In this document: in pieces, positions 37,904-50,116 of the stretch | How the letters are laid out: each line of letters begins with the position of its first letter | Numbering within the stretch: position 1 is the first letter of the stretch | NCBI RefSeq assembly: GCF_035222485.1 | Contig: NC_085920.1 | Location: 3,162,001-3,226,000, forward strand | Reading direction: 5' to 3' | Source of the DNA: Podospora pseudoanserina | Lineage: Eukaryota > Ascomycota > Sordariomycetes > Sordariales > Podosporaceae | DNA length: 64,000 bases | Made by a program: the position numbers and the translations under genes | Notes under the pieces: generated by a model | Databases searched by the model: none | What the model was told of the DNA's origin: nothing | The model's input: the letters and a program-made list of their open reading frames with translations, nothing else

Positions 37904-38425
37904 TCAACCCGACTTCTTCTTCTTCTTCTTCCTATCCGCCTCTTTATTCCTGAAAGGCCACCCGCTGGTAGCCTTATCCGCCCCGGTCCGCCTGCTCAGT
38001 CTTTTCCCATCTCCGAATAGGAGGACGTAGAGCCCTACGCAAGCGAGGAAACTGCTTGCTAGACAGCCCAAGAGGTGGATCGGTTGGGAGGTGCGGGGGG
38101 TGGTGTACCGGGTGTAGGAGTATACCCCCGTGGCGGAGTGGTATAGTGTTGTGATGAGGACTGCGGCGGAGGAGTAAGGGGATGGGGAAGGGCTCAAGGG
38201 GAGGAGGCCGGAGAGGGCGAGGAGGAGGGCGGCGAGGGTTAGGTTTGTTAGGGCGAGGGTGCGGGAGAGGTAGGTTGAGACGAGATCGGAAGAGGAGGGG
38301 GGGTAGTAGTTCGGGGGCGTGAGGAGGGTTGTTGTTAAAGAGGGCCAGAGGAGGAGGGGGAGGGATTGGAGGAGGAGGTAGAGGAGGGTGGTGAGATGGA
38401 GGAAGGTGGTTGACTTGGGGGGCAT
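37904..38425 (-). CDS. Four-helix membrane protein, function unknown
   Basis: A single exon encodes 173 residues beginning MPPKSTTFLHL. Four hydrophobic stretches lie near residues 9-35, 55-75, 84-104 and 115-138; the tail is basic and ends in a poly-lysine block (DRKKKKKKSG). The coding strand is C-rich in the 5' half and G-rich at the 3' end, matching the bias of confident genes. The compact four-helix layout recalls small fungal ER or mitochondrial membrane proteins, but I cannot assign a family. An intronless model is simplest. Confidence 0.65.
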   Translation of the reverse strand: MPPKSTTFLHLTTLLYLLLQSLPLLLWPSLTTTLLTPPNYYPPSSSDLVSTYLSRTLALTNLTLAALLLALSGLLPLSPSPSPYSSAAVLITTLYHSATGVYSYTRYTTPRTSQPIHLLGCLASSFLACVGLYVLLFGDGKRLSRRTGADKATSGWPFRNKEADRKKKKKKSG

Positions 38426-39080
38426 TGGGTTAGTTTGTATGATGGTTTATAATTGTAGGGGGAACTTACGTCCATTTCGGATGGTGGGGTGTCCATTTTA
38501 ACCGTTCTTCCAAATGGTTTCAGAACAAAAGAATTGTATGTGAGAATTAGACTGTGAAAGTGAGTTCCTTGTATCGTGGTGTTGAAGCTCTACATAATGT
38601 GTGTAAGTACCCTTGTATCCTCCGCTACGTCATATCGCAAATGGCACCCCAGTGATTGGCACAGTGCGCGACGCCGAGGAGACGGGCGGGGCTCCTAGCG
38701 GGTAGCGGGGCGCCCGCTCAACCGCCACCAGGGGAGCCGATGTCGCATTTTCGCAGTTTTGGTTTGGAGCAAGCGCATTTCAAAGCAAAAGAGTCACTGA
38801 ATTTACAAATCGTGCATCTCCGGGAGTGGGCTTGAGATAGGAATTTGGGGATTATCTTGGCTCTGGGTGTTCGCTGTCTTCTTTAGACTCAGCTCTCTTT
38901 CTTTCCAACCTATACTGGAGCTATACTGAAGTCAACTGGAGGCATTGCTTGCGACAAGATCTATTCACGACGACACCTTTGACATCTGATCGTGGGGTAA
39001 ACAGCCCCTCCATCGATTGGCCCCTCGACAACCACACCTCGAGTCCGAGCTCTTTTTTACTTCCACAGCCGGTCGTCACA
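38426..39080. promoter_or_regulatory. Divergent promoter region, membrane protein/NAR1
   Basis: A 655-bp space between head-to-head genes. A GC-rich stretch lies at 38660-38720. The frame of NAR1 stays open upstream to about 38949 but without an ATG. Confidence 0.45.
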
Positions 39081-40853
39081 ATGTCAGCCATCCTCTCTGC
39101 CGACGACCTGAACGATTTCATATCCCCCGGCGTCGCTTGTATAAAACCGATCGAAACCCTTCCCACCGCGCCACCACCACAAGCTTCCGAATCCCTCGAA
39201 TTCGAAGTCATCCTCGACGGTCAGCAACCCTCTGCCTCACAACCCCCCGGCCCGGCGCAAATATCCCTCACCGACTGCCTAGCCTGCTCCGGCTGCGTAA
39301 CCTCGGCCGAAGCCGTCCTCGTCTCCCTCCAATCCCACAATGAAGTCCTCTCCCTGCTGGACTCAGCCCCCAGCCTTGCCCTCTCCCAAGATGGCACCAC
39401 CATAACCACCAACCTCGACGGAAACCCCTCCTCCAAACTCTTCGTCTGCTCTGTATCCCCCCAAGTCCTCGCCTCCCTCGCCGCCGCGATAGGAAACAAC
39501 ACCACCCAATCCCAAGCAGCAAACATGATCACCCACCTCCTCTCCAACCCCTACCTCGGCCTCCCCTCAGGCGGCAGACACAACAACGGCTTCACCTACA
39601 TCGTCTCCACCAACCGCGCCCGCGAAGCCTCCCTAGTCCTAGGCGCCGACGAAGCCATCTCCTCCTCCTCTAACGACATCAAAAAACCAGTCCTAACCTC
39701 CAGCTGCCCAGGCTGGGTCTGCTACGCCGAAAAGACTCACCCCTACGTCCTCCCCTACCTCTCAAAAGTCAAATCCCCCCAGGCCCTCACCGGCACCCTC
39801 CTCAAAACAACCCTCTCCAAAACCCTCAACATCTCCCCAGACAGGATATGGCACCTCTCCATAATGCCCTGCTTCGACAAGAAGCTCGAGGCCAGCCGGG
39901 AAGAGCTCACCGATGCCGTCTGGAACAACACCAACAACCCAGCCACAACCACAACTCAAAAAGGAATCAGAGACGTCGACTGCGTAATCACCACCAAAGA
40001 AATCCTCATGCTCGCCGAATCACGCAACATCAATTTCTTCTCTCTACCTACAACCCCCCTCCCCCAGACCACGCCCTTCCCTCACAAAGCCATGGGCGAT
40101 TTCCTTTTGCCTTTTTCCGCCCCGGGGAAGAAAAACGAACAGCAATCCCTTTCTGCGGGCACCTCCGGTGGAAATCTTCATTACATCCTCCACGCCCTCC
40201 TCTCCCAAAACCCCGGTTCAACTTTGACCACCACCCGAGGCCGCAACGCCGACGTAATAGAGTACTCGATTCTCTCCTCCTCAGGGGAACAAATCTTCAA
40301 AGCCGCCCGCTACTACGGCTTCCGCAACATCCAAAACCTCGTTCGGAAGCTCAAGCCCGCCAGACCCCCCCGCATGCCTGGAGGAAAACCGTTTGGTTCA
40401 GCTCGACGACCTGGAAAGGCCGCGGGAGCCACCAACGCGCTGGATTTCTCCTATGTCGAGGTGATGGCGTGTCCGGGGGGTTGCACCAACGGTGGTGGAC
40501 AGCTCAAGGTGGACGACCCGATTGTCCTGGAGAGGATGGGTTTTGGTGGGATCGAAAACAAACCTGGGCCGCAGGAGCAAAAGGCTTGGTTGGAGGTGGT
40601 GGATGAGGCGTACTTTTCTGGTGATGATGAGGAGACATCATCATCTGAAAGGACAGATGATGGCCTCGTGGTGGCTGGGATATCACCCGGTTATGTTCGC
40701 GATGTGCTGAGGGTGTGGTCGGAGCTGACGTCGGTGCCGGTGGAGAAGTTGGCGTATACCACCTTTCGGGAGGTGGTTAGTGATGTGGGAAAGACGCAGA
40801 CTGACACTGAACGGGTGGTTCAGTTGGCGGGGAAGATTGGTGGTGGTTGGTAG
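39081..40853 (+). CDS. NAR1: Cytosolic Fe-S cluster assembly factor Nar1
   Basis: A single exon encodes 590 residues. Nar1 is the iron-only-hydrogenase-like protein that links the early CIA scaffold to the Cia1-Cia2-Mms19 targeting complex. The N-terminal 4Fe-4S ligands are C20 (SPGVACIKP), C66, C69 and C72 (TDCLACSGC). Hydrogenase-like cysteines follow: SSCPGWVCYAE near residue 215, MPCFDKKLEA, and ACPGGCTNGGGQ near 470. The ATG at 39081 gives the usual family N-terminus (MSAILSADDLNDFISPG). The coding strand shifts sharply from C-rich to G-rich near 40,440. CIA2, which acts in the same pathway, lies 22 kb to the left. Confidence 0.96.
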   Translation: MSAILSADDLNDFISPGVACIKPIETLPTAPPPQASESLEFEVILDGQQPSASQPPGPAQISLTDCLACSGCVTSAEAVLVSLQSHNEVLSLLDSAPSLALSQDGTTITTNLDGNPSSKLFVCSVSPQVLASLAAAIGNNTTQSQAANMITHLLSNPYLGLPSGGRHNNGFTYIVSTNRAREASLVLGADEAISSSSNDIKKPVLTSSCPGWVCYAEKTHPYVLPYLSKVKSPQALTGTLLKTTLSKTLNISPDRIWHLSIMPCFDKKLEASREELTDAVWNNTNNPATTTTQKGIRDVDCVITTKEILMLAESRNINFFSLPTTPLPQTTPFPHKAMGDFLLPFSAPGKKNEQQSLSAGTSGGNLHYILHALLSQNPGSTLTTTRGRNADVIEYSILSSSGEQIFKAARYYGFRNIQNLVRKLKPARPPRMPGGKPFGSARRPGKAAGATNALDFSYVEVMACPGGCTNGGGQLKVDDPIVLERMGFGGIENKPGPQEQKAWLEVVDEAYFSGDDEETSSSERTDDGLVVAGISPGYVRDVLRVWSELTSVPVEKLAYTTFREVVSDVGKTQTDTERVVQLAGKIGGGW

Positions 40854-40973
40854 AGTAGTACACTGGTATCTTGTACAGCGGTAGTTGGAGACATTTTCTG
40901 TTTTTGGGATACAGGTCATATAGAATGATACTGTGTAGCGTCAATGCATTCTAGTCATGAAAGAATGGAAAGA

Positions 40974-41895
40974 TCAGCCGTTGGTTGCGCCTCGCTTGGC
41001 GAAACCGAAACCTCCTCTTCCGCTGCCGTCTGGACCTCTTGGTTGGCGGGTGATTTGGTCTTCTTCACGGGGTGTGTGAGAGCGGCTGGGCTGTTGAGAG
41101 GAGGAGGGGCCGCCGCCTCGTCGGTTGGGTGGCTTGGGGGAGTATTCCGCGTCGAAGAGCTCCCTCGACGGTGGTTCAGTTGTCTGCTGCTGAGGTTGCC
41201 GGTTGGTATTCCGCCCATTGTTGCTGCCCCTCCCGTTCCCTTCCCTCCCCCTGCCCCTCCCACCACCACCCCGTCCTCTATGTCCTCCTCCCCTACCATC
41301 ATTCCCGGCCTGCGGGGGCGTCACCGTCCCTGGGGATGACTGGCCAGAGGAAGGGTTTGAGTCCCCAAAGATCTTTGCTCTTTGTTCTTGATACCGGCGC
41401 TGCTTTTCCTCTAGTTCTCTCCTCTGGCGCTCCTTGCGCTCTTGGGGGGTTTCGGGCTTTTGGGCGGCCGTGTCGGGGTCTTCGTCGTCGAAGTCGTCGG
41501 GTTGGGTGATGGTAAGTTGTTCGAGACCGGTGGCTGGATCGCGGACGAGGGTTTTCTGGGGGATTGGGCGGCGGGATAGGAGCTGGATGGGGGGTTTGAA
41601 GGGGGTGGAGAGGGGGATTGGGTTTGTGATGGGGAGGTAGGGGGTTGGTTCTGGGGCTTCACTATATGGTGTTAGTGATGGGGGAGTGGTTTGGGTGTTG
41701 AGGGACGTACGCCGACTCCCATAACCTGCGCTGCTCCTCTAGGTGTTTCGCGCGACGCTCGGCTTTGGAGAGGGGCGCTGGTGGTGGTGGTGGTGATGGT
41801 GGTGAGGGTTCGGCCGGGGTTTTGGAGAGGCGGTCGGCTTGGGGGGCCCAGTCGTCGTCCCAGGCATCGGGGATGGGGGTTCGGTTTTTGGACAT
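40974..41895 (-). CDS. SUZ-domain, RGG-rich putative RNA-binding protein
   Basis: Two exons (41895-41711, 41661-40974) encode 290 residues. After a charged N-terminus with WDDDWAP and a Pro-rich stretch, the second exon contains LEEKQRRYQEQRAKIFGDSN near residue 165, which matches the SUZ motif found in RNA-binding proteins. A Gly/Arg-rich RGG-like segment (about residues 200-225, RGRGGGGRGRG) and a second basic Gly-rich tail follow. The features point to binding mRNA or ribonucleoprotein. The 49-bp intron is short but has GTACGT and ATAG ends and keeps the frame. No specific orthologue is claimed. Confidence 0.78.
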
Positions 41896-42330
41896 GGTTG
41901 GGTTGTGGTTTGTGTGTGTTTGCTGGTTTGAGAGCTAAGTTGTTCAATTCTCGAAATCGGCCCAATATCTGGGAGGAGGGGGAGAAATCATGAACTTGCA
42001 ATTGAAAATGGAGCCTCGGTCGAGCGACAACCTGCCCCCGCCCCTCAGCACAATAGCAGGGATCCCTGAACCCGTAGGGCTCCGCCGCTGTTGAACGCAG
42101 GTGCACGGACCATGGGTGACAGGCTTGGCAGGGCAGGTAAGGTAGGGAGTTGAATGACATGCTCCTCTGGCCTTCACCTTCTTCTCTTGGAGTTGGAAAA
42201 AAGTACACTTTCGAAATTACATACCAAAGTCGTTCCTCCTCACCAGTTTGATACGAGCCTGCTGTGTCAGTATTGGAAGAGACCTGCGTTCAGTCTAGTT
42301 TCGGTTCGAAATTCAATACAAAAGCCAGCC
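41896..42330. promoter_or_regulatory. Divergent promoter region, SUZ protein/small protein
   Basis: A 435-bp space between head-to-head genes. No clear TATA box; a CT-rich patch lies near 42170-42190. Confidence 0.4.
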
Positions 42331-42722
42331 ATGTCCACCGATTTGACCATGTCTGACTTGCCGGACCTCAGCACACCCCCAATCCAGACTCCTCAGCATC
42401 AACATCAGCACACCCCGGCCGGGAAGCCGCTGGCGTCGTGGAATACACCCAAGTTCAGGGAGGAGTATGAGAATGCCAGAGCTCGGCTTCAGCATGGTGA
42501 TTTCAGTTGTTGTAAGTCATGGGTTGTTTCGAAATTCAAATCTTGAGAAGCTGAAGCTGGGACCTATCAATACTGATTCCAACATCAGCTGCCCTCCCTG
42601 ATCCGCTTGCTCCTCGTCCAGCCATAGCAACCCACAGTCGGTTTGATCCCCAGACGGAGGAGAGGCTGAAGGGTGTTCTCAGAGCTGCAAAGGAGTCTGT
42701 TCAAGGTGGTGGTAGTTCATGA
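42331..42722 (+). CDS. Small conserved-looking protein, function unknown
   Basis: Two exons (42331-42511, 42589-42722) encode 104 residues. The intron of 77 bp has a GTAAGT donor, a TACTGAT branch-like site and a CATCAG acceptor. The N-terminus is Pro/Gln/His-rich (PPIQTPQHQHQH). The core, around SWNTPKFREEYENARARLQ and later FDPQTEERLKGVLRAAKE, is predicted helical and looks like a short protein-interaction module. No membrane segment or signal peptide. The proper intron and coding-like codons make a real gene likely; no family is recognised. Confidence 0.68.
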
Positions 42723-45690
42723 TATCTATGAGATGGCTTGATGTGGGAAAGGGGAAATATTCAAGAAGTTTTGTGCGGTGGTGAAAGGGATATTGAAGTT
42801 CATGGCTATGTTATGATGATTTGAAGATTCGGGAATTGTTATAGAATGAAGGGAATGAACAACTCTGCCCATGATAATAAAAACTTATATGAAGGCATGT
42901 ATGTTTACCTCATTCAATGATTATGAGTCTTCCCACCCCGGTCACTACGAATGATTATGATAGTCTGATGACTGTGGTGTAGCTATCACCACCACTTTAT
43001 GAAATTGGCAAGATGTGTGGCGTAGGTGGAAAGACGTGACGGAATCCGAGACATGTGGCTCTGAATGACATGGGTTCAGTTTGGAATCTCGATTCTCTTT
43101 TTCTGCTAAAGGCAAGCCAAGACACTCCGAGGGTTTGGTTACACCGGCCCTTTTTGAGTTTGTGTACACCCGAGACAGAAAAGGGGGGTTGTTTGCGAAG
43201 CTGAAGGGTTTGTAAAGATACAAACCCGGAGTGCTGGACTCGTAAACGCTACCACTCAGAGTTCAAGGTTAGGTGACATGCTCGGTTGATGAATTGTGAG
43301 ATACACTTGTATAAGATCATGTACAAAAAAGGTCTGATTTGAAATCTTGTGAGCAGACATAGTGGCAATGCTGGTACTCACTGAACATAAAGTCAGATGT
43401 TCCCTGCCAAGAGAGACAGATTGACACCGCTAGATATTGCCCTTTGGGTAGTCAAGCCGTTAAACTTGGAACGAACTGCTCAACGTGGAACCGAGCGTGG
43501 CAACACAGATCACGAGTGTTGACGTGGTGGTACGGGGTAGAGACTGGAGCGTAAGCGGTGAGTTCTAGTTGGTCTCCTCTCTGAGCATTCTGATATCAAG
43601 GTGGAACGTGCCACAAAGTAGTTGTCACTTCTGCAGGTGTATAGATTCTGTATCGAGGGCAGAAGGTAGGCCGAGAAGATGCCAGCATACATACAGTTCC
43701 GCCATGTCATTGGTACAGCTACATATGCAGCTGGCCGCAGAGGTTCTGTCTTGGCCAGGTGGAAGATTACGATGTCGTTCTGGAGACGAGAAGAAGATTC
43801 GCCGCCGCCGCCCTCTTGCTTCTTCTGCCAACAGCGCCATTCGATGTCGGGCAGTAAACCTGATCTTTGGAGGCCAAGCGGCATCCTCCTCGGCCTTGTA
43901 TTGATGTCAAGAAACTCCGGTAGTGATATCTGTACGACCCTTGATAAGGAGGGGGATGAACGGTTGCTAGCTTCGGCAGATTGTCTTTTCTCGGGAGTAT
44001 ACAAGGCGGCTGTGGGAAGTTGTGTCTTTTCTCGCGCGTTGTGCTAGAGAACACGAAAGGTTATTTGGAAGGTGGCGTTGAGTGCCCCAGCTTTTATAAG
44101 ACTGACTCCCAACGTCTCGAAGGTACGGCCGGGCTGAGGCGATTTCGATCAGAGCTGACGGGCACACGAATCGGGTCTTATTGACACATGCGTAACAGTA
44201 TGAGAAGGTCCAACACTGTGTTGTTGAAATGGCCTGCATGTCCTCGGCGAGACCTATGGGCGGAAGGAGAAGGAAGCATCCGTCTGACGGCACGTTGTTT
44301 GTATCTACTTGGCGATAAGGGGCACAGTCCTCGGTTTCAACAAGTCCAGGCTAACCAACGGCTCGCAATATTGATGATGACAAGATGTGTGACGGCAAGG
44401 TTTGGATGGCTCTTATGCAATGATTAACGAGACTCGATCCGCCATTTAGGCTAGGGCGGTGCCGGAAACAACCTGTAGACCAGAACCGAGAGAGACCTCG
44501 CTCGACTTACACCACCCAAATAGGAAGTCTTGGCATTTGATTTGGGTATTGGAGCACCCGGGCAAAAGAAACCAAAGCAAGCGTAACAAAGCCAAAAAGC
44601 AGAATTCAGTTCCTTCCCTAGGTACCTGCAGCCACGTTAAAACCCGGCCGCTTTCAAGGGCCGGGTAAGGCCTGACCCAGCATTGCGGGTAGATGGTCGT
44701 GACCGTCGCAAACAAAAAATAGCTGCTTGGGCCCAGAGCACTGAACTCAATGGTTGGAGGCAAATGTCATTTCTCTTTCTGACCACTCTTTTCCACTCAA
44801 CTTTGTAACTGTCACTCTCGGCAGTAGACTGAATGGAACTGCCATCGCCGCCATCAATACCAGCCATCCTCCAGCCATGTGCCTGTTGTATCCGGTGACC
44901 TGGCAGCGCTGAGACACTGGACGGAGACAGAACGCTTTATATACGACAGACAGCCAGAGCAACAAGCCGCATCGCCCGCATCTCAGAACCAGAGGCAACA
45001 GGCCCTTTATCTCTTGACGTAATATTCAAAGCCAAAGGCCGTAACCCGTCGGAAAGCGCTCTGCCAACACGACCACCCAAAAATCCATTCCCACGACAGC
45101 CACCTGCACTCTCTCACTGCCGAGCTTTGAATAATTGCCCCTCTCTGACACCTCACCTGCCTGCGGCGGCGCTGTCGTCGAAGCTCCCCAGCTGCTCCCC
45201 AGCTGCTCCCAAAGCAACTCGCAACCCAGCTGGAGGAGCTCGTAGCCAACCATTGCCCCACTATTCGCAGCCTAGGCTTTGCACGGTGGAAGCCGCCATT
45301 CAACGCATTCACTTTTTAACTTCTTGAAGAATTGCTCCGGTGTGCGAATCTTCCGCTTTTCCAACTCTGGATTCACCACTGCCCAACCCCAGACCTCCCA
45401 ACCTTGCCGCAGGACCCCGCGGCCACTTGGGCGCTTCCAACACCACACAGCTCAGCAGACACTTCTCTCAGTATACCGCCTCATTCTTGTCTTCATTCTT
45501 CCTCACCCACCTCATCACCTCACCACCTCACCACCTCACCACGCCCGCCCATCACCGACAACACCGACAACAGCCGCATCCATACCCGCAAGATCCCCCA
45601 CGGCCACCTGCGCCGACAACCCGGTCCGAGTCGGTCTCCTCTGTCTCTCCCCGATCGACTTCTGCTGAGCAGACCAACGTGAGGCAAACA
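42723..45690. other. Gene-poor region upstream of SCH9
   Basis: About 3 kb with no confident gene. The last 400 bp are C/T-rich with no ATG, consistent with the SCH9 5' leader. Several open frames of up to 165 codons at 43.5-44.1 kb overlap each other on both strands and lack coding bias. Confidence 0.5.
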
Positions 45691-48600
45691 ATGTCGGGCC
45701 CCGCAGGCGAAACTGCTGCCGCACCCTCCACCGGCGGCTCGGGAGGGGGTTTTGATCTGCTCCGGAGGGCAACTCAAGCCATGATGTCAAAGTAAGTATC
45801 TTCTGCTCGCACCCCGTCTGTTGTTGTTGCATCTTCCCTGTCCCGTCGCTTCGACCTTCACTTTATCCCCATATTGCCCACATCTTCTATTCGGCCTTCC
45901 AGAAGGCCGGCATTGCTTTTAGCCACGACGACGCTCAGAGCCCCAACAACATCCAAGAAGTCGCACCGCATCGACATTGCAATCCATCCAAGCCCGGAGC
46001 ACACCGTCTCATCAACCGACAAACCCCTCTGGTGGCTGGGTCTCAAGCGGCAGCGAGGTGGCGATGGAGACAGAGGGGCCTGACAGCTGTCGTCCTGTCG
46101 GCGCTTTGCTTGGGACCACCCCCTTGCCCAGACATGGATAGACAGTCTCTTTCCTACCCCGCCACGGCTGCTCATACGTACACTACGAAACGTTGCAGAC
46201 TCCGCATATCTCCATCCTCTTCGCTGGCCGTCCGCCCTACGGGAAAGTTGAGTCAGTCCGGCTAGTGCCGTCATCGCAAGTGCAAAAGTTGGGCGAGTTG
46301 CGGATTACGGTATCTGTCATCACACAATGCGGCGCTCCTACTCCCGCTCCCGCTCCCCTTGCAAGTGAGGGGCGTCCCTCTATGATTGCACCACCTCACT
46401 CGGTTCCGCCTACCGGATATTTCTTGACCTGGCAAGGGCCATGTACCCATCGGTGTCGTATCTGCCGTCCTCACCAACCTGATGTGCACATGCAAAAAGC
46501 GCATTGTCGTACCGGGATTGCGCCGGCGGCGACGGGGGTCGAAGACATTCGCGTGGGCTGAGGGGGGGGGGAGGGGGTGCGTGCATATCAAGCCGAGAAC
46601 GGCCTGACTCGCTGAGTGAGCGAACCTGGAAGCTGCTGGCTGCTGGCAGGCTGCCCTGGATTGTTCAGTCGGCACACCCCCCTTAGCGGCCCCCTCACCC
46701 CTCCGTTCAACCCGATCTTGGGGCTTGGAATTGGGCCATGGGCACTGCAAAATGCTCGATATTCCCCCACTCACAGGCCTTTGCACCCACGACAACCACA
46801 TGGCAAGCATCAAGGGTGCTTCCATATCCAGTCTGCCTGATGAAGGCTTCGGCAGCGCAACAGGCAAGAAAATCCTCGGCCAGAAGGGGTTCTGTTCGCT
46901 CTCGGCCTCCCGGGTTTTGCAGATTCCTGCAATTCCTGCACAGCACTGCCAGCCCGACGGCCTGCCCCTACCTGCCCCATAGCCGTCCTGCCCTGCTTTC
47001 TACTGGGTGAGGCCATTTCTGGGGCGATCGTTAAAAGCCAGCAGGCCGCTGCCCCTTCCCCTCCCCTCCCCGTCCCCCGGCTACAGCTTTCTCGTCATAG
47101 ATGTAGTATATCCCACCCCTCTCCCCTCCCGAGAACCACTTCGTCGGCTCAACTGTTCTTGTTGTTGGAATCTACCCCAACCCAATTCGCCCAAAATTCA
47201 CCATGAGCTAGCACCCTTTCCCCACGGCTGTCATCGTCTCCTGTCAATTTGTGCCCCGCCTTATTACCCCCCCTTTTTCTCCTCGGTCAACGAACAACCC
47301 CTGCCTTGGTTTGCCTGCTTTCTCCGTGCTTCGGAAAAAATAACTCATCGTCAACATGGAAAGTATTAACCAGCGCAGCAGGTCTGTCGCGGCAGCGGAA
47401 GAGGACGGTGCGGCGGATCAGATTGGTTACGAATCGCCGCGCTCTGGCATTGCGACTCCGCAGCCAGACCTTCAAGATCGACGGCTGCCGGGCATCATGA
47501 GCTACTTCAACCAGGTTCGTGCAAGCTCTTTTCCGCGACTGTTTTCTGGTTCTTTCAGGACGAGTGGACAAGCCGCGACTACTCAGAAGGCCTCCGACCA
47601 CCATATCGACGAGGCACGGGAACCCGATACACCGCCAGAGGTCCCACTCTCGCCCGCTGGGCCAGAGCCAGAGCCAGAGCCAGAACCATGCACCGATGCG
47701 TCAGATGAGGGTCCTCCTCTTCTGGCTCACGAGATTCTGGGACCTCCATCTGAGTCGTTGCCCCAGGAAGGCAGCCGGTTGCATCCCTACCCGACCCCTC
47801 CAGTCTCGCAGCCTTCGTCGTTGCGCAACTATGCTGGAGACCGGGGTAGCGTAAAGTCCCGAAGCGGGACGCCTCCTCTGTTTCGCCGTCCCAGCGTCTC
47901 TGACGCCGGCAAGGGCAAAGCAAGGAGGATGTCGATGCTGGCGCCCCTGACAACGACCACGGTGAACGGCTCCGTCGTGACGGCTCCTCACCTTTCCAAC
48001 CCGGCTGGCCGTGCCTCTACTGTCCCTAACTCTCCAAGTCGTCCCACATCTCACGACAGAATTTCTTACGAGTCCGCCTCTGTGTTGCATCTCAAGAAGC
48101 TAACAAGTGTGTCGGGAAAAAAGAGCGGTGCCAACACCCCAACTCGTGCACTCTCATCTACCCAACATTCGCGCTCCAGCGATGGGCATGACAGTAACTC
48201 TAGGCACAACGGCGAGAGCATTGATCGGACTGCGACCAACACACCAACACCTCAGGGCGCCCGAGTACCAGCCCCAAGAGGAAAATTGGCCGTCAAGATT
48301 TCCGAAGCCAGAGGGCTAAAGCGATGTCAAAACCCTTATGTCGTTGTTGTTTTCCAGCGAAGCGAGCTCATCTCGGCCGGCCCTCGACCTTCGGAGATGG
48401 ACGACGATGCCGCCATTGCCGCTGTGGCCATGGGCGGAGTGCCGATTCAGCGCACGGGGAGCGATTCTGGCAGGCCAATGGCGATTCCAATGCGAAGCAG
48501 ACAGAGCAGCAACACCAGTCTTTCTGATTTCAACACTTTCCGCAACCGCACCTCTGGGTCGCGGCGGTCCTTGACCAACCCAAAGTGGGACGCGGAAGCC

Positions 48601-50116
48601 ATCTTGTAGGTGACAACTATGTCGCGGGCTAATGTGACGATGCTGACAGCAGAACAGCGATGTTATTGACTCGGACATGCTTGTGGACATTTCGGTTTAC
48701 GGGCAAGGACAAAATGGGGAGGAGTTCTTGGGTCATGTCGATTTCGAGGCCAAGTCGTCTGAGAGGGAGGGACCGGTCCGTGGTTGGTTCCCACTGAAAG
48801 GACATGCCGACACAATGGCCGAAAATGCGCCGACGGGCGAGATTTTCGTCGAGGCGTTTTACCAGCGAGCGGAGCCGAAGCATTATGGACCCGAAGACTT
48901 TCAGATTCTGCGACTTATCGGCAAGGGCACGTTCGGTCAGGTATATCAGGTTCGCAAGAAGGACACCAAGCGCATTTACGCCATGAAGGTCTTGTCGAAG
49001 AAGGTGATTGTACAGAAGAAGGAGGTAGCACATACTGTTGGCGAGCGCAACATTCTGGTACGGACAGCGATGGCCGATTCCCCATTTATTGTGGGCCTGA
49101 AGTTCTCCTTCCAGACTCCTTCTGATCTCTACCTGGTCACGGATTACATGTCGGGTGGAGAGCTCTTTTGGCATTTGCAAAAGGATGGCAAGTTTGAGGA
49201 GAAGCGCGCCAAGTTCTACATTGCGGAGCTGATTCTCGCGATCCAACATCTCCATAAGAACGACATTGTTTATCGCGATTTGAAGCCCGAGAACATTTTG
49301 CTGGATGCGAACGGCCACATTGCGCTCTGCGATTTCGGTCTTTCCAAGGCCAACCTCACCAAGAACGACACCACCAACACATTCTGCGGCACAACGGAAT
49401 ATCTCGCCCCAGAAGTGCTCTTGGACGAGACGGGTTACACCAAGATGGTTGACTTCTGGTCTTTGGGCGTCCTGGTTTTCGAAATGTGTTGCGGGTGGAG
49501 CCCATTCTACGCCGAGGAGACGCAACAAATGTACAAGAACATTGCTTTTGGCAAGGTTCGATTCCCTCGGGATACTTTGTCGTTGGAAGGCCGGAATTTT
49601 GTCAAGGGGCTGCTGAACCGCAACCCGAAGCATCGTCTCGGCGCGACTGACGATGCCGAAGAGCTGAAGAGACACGCGTTCTTTGCCGACATTGACTGGG
49701 ATGCTCTTTCTAAGAAGTTGATCACCCCTCCATTTAAGCCGCAACTCAAGAACGACACCGATGTCTCCTACTTCGACCCCGAGTTCACCAACGCTCTCAA
49801 CACTAACGGGTCACTCAACGAGCGGGCGGCCGCCCTGGCCAAGGGATACGCGACATCGACTCCCCTCTCACCATCAGTACAGGCCAATTTCCAGGGATTC
49901 ACGTTTGTGGATGAGAGCGCGCTTGACGACCACATGGGGAACAGGTACAGCAAGTACGAGGACGAGGACATGGATGATGATCACGACCGGAGGAGGGATG
50001 ATGACTGGGACGACATGCGCGATGTCGATCCCCGGAATTCAAATCGCATGAGTGGAATCGTCAGGACCAACACTCACGATGAGCAGATGTTTGGTGCATC
50101 AAACTTCGACATGTAG
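45691..50116 (+). CDS. SCH9: AGC protein kinase Sch9, C2-domain containing
   Basis: Three exons (45691-45791, 47364-48605, 48658-50116) encode 933 residues. Sch9 is a TORC1-activated AGC kinase controlling growth, stress response and lifespan. Disordered Ser/Pro-rich sequence (with a Glu-Pro repeat) is followed by a C2 domain split by intron 2 (LAVKISEARGLK ... DMLVDISVYG, about residues 310-515). The kinase domain starts with GKGTFGQVY near 536; K558 is the ATP-binding lysine, then YRDLKPEN, DFGLSKA, T-loop NTFCGTTEYLAPE. The hydrophobic motif FQGFTF has its Thr at 863. Intron 1 is exceptionally long (1572 bp). The acceptor AAAG/T at 47362-47363 keeps frame, but CGCAG/C 14 bp further also would. 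An ATG at 47356 may be an alternative start. Confidence 0.92.
45792..47363 (+). other. Long first intron of SCH9 with possible internal promoter
   Basis: A 1572-bp intron in a window where introns are usually 50-130 bp. Its last 350 bp are pyrimidine-rich like a promoter or leader. It holds a minimal two-codon upstream frame (ATG-AGC-TAG at 47203-47211) and ends with an ATG in good context (CAACATGG, 47356) in the SCH9 frame. An in-frame TAA lies just upstream of that ATG, so the upstream part cannot be coding in this frame. Confidence 0.6.

Noticed and set aside
38949-39080. N-terminal extension of NAR1
   Set aside because: The frame is open but has no ATG; starting at 39081 gives the normal family N-terminus.
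48629-49744. A minus-strand open frame of 371 codons antisense to SCH9
   Set aside because: It overlaps the kinase domain on the other strand and has no recognisable protein features; explained by codon bias.
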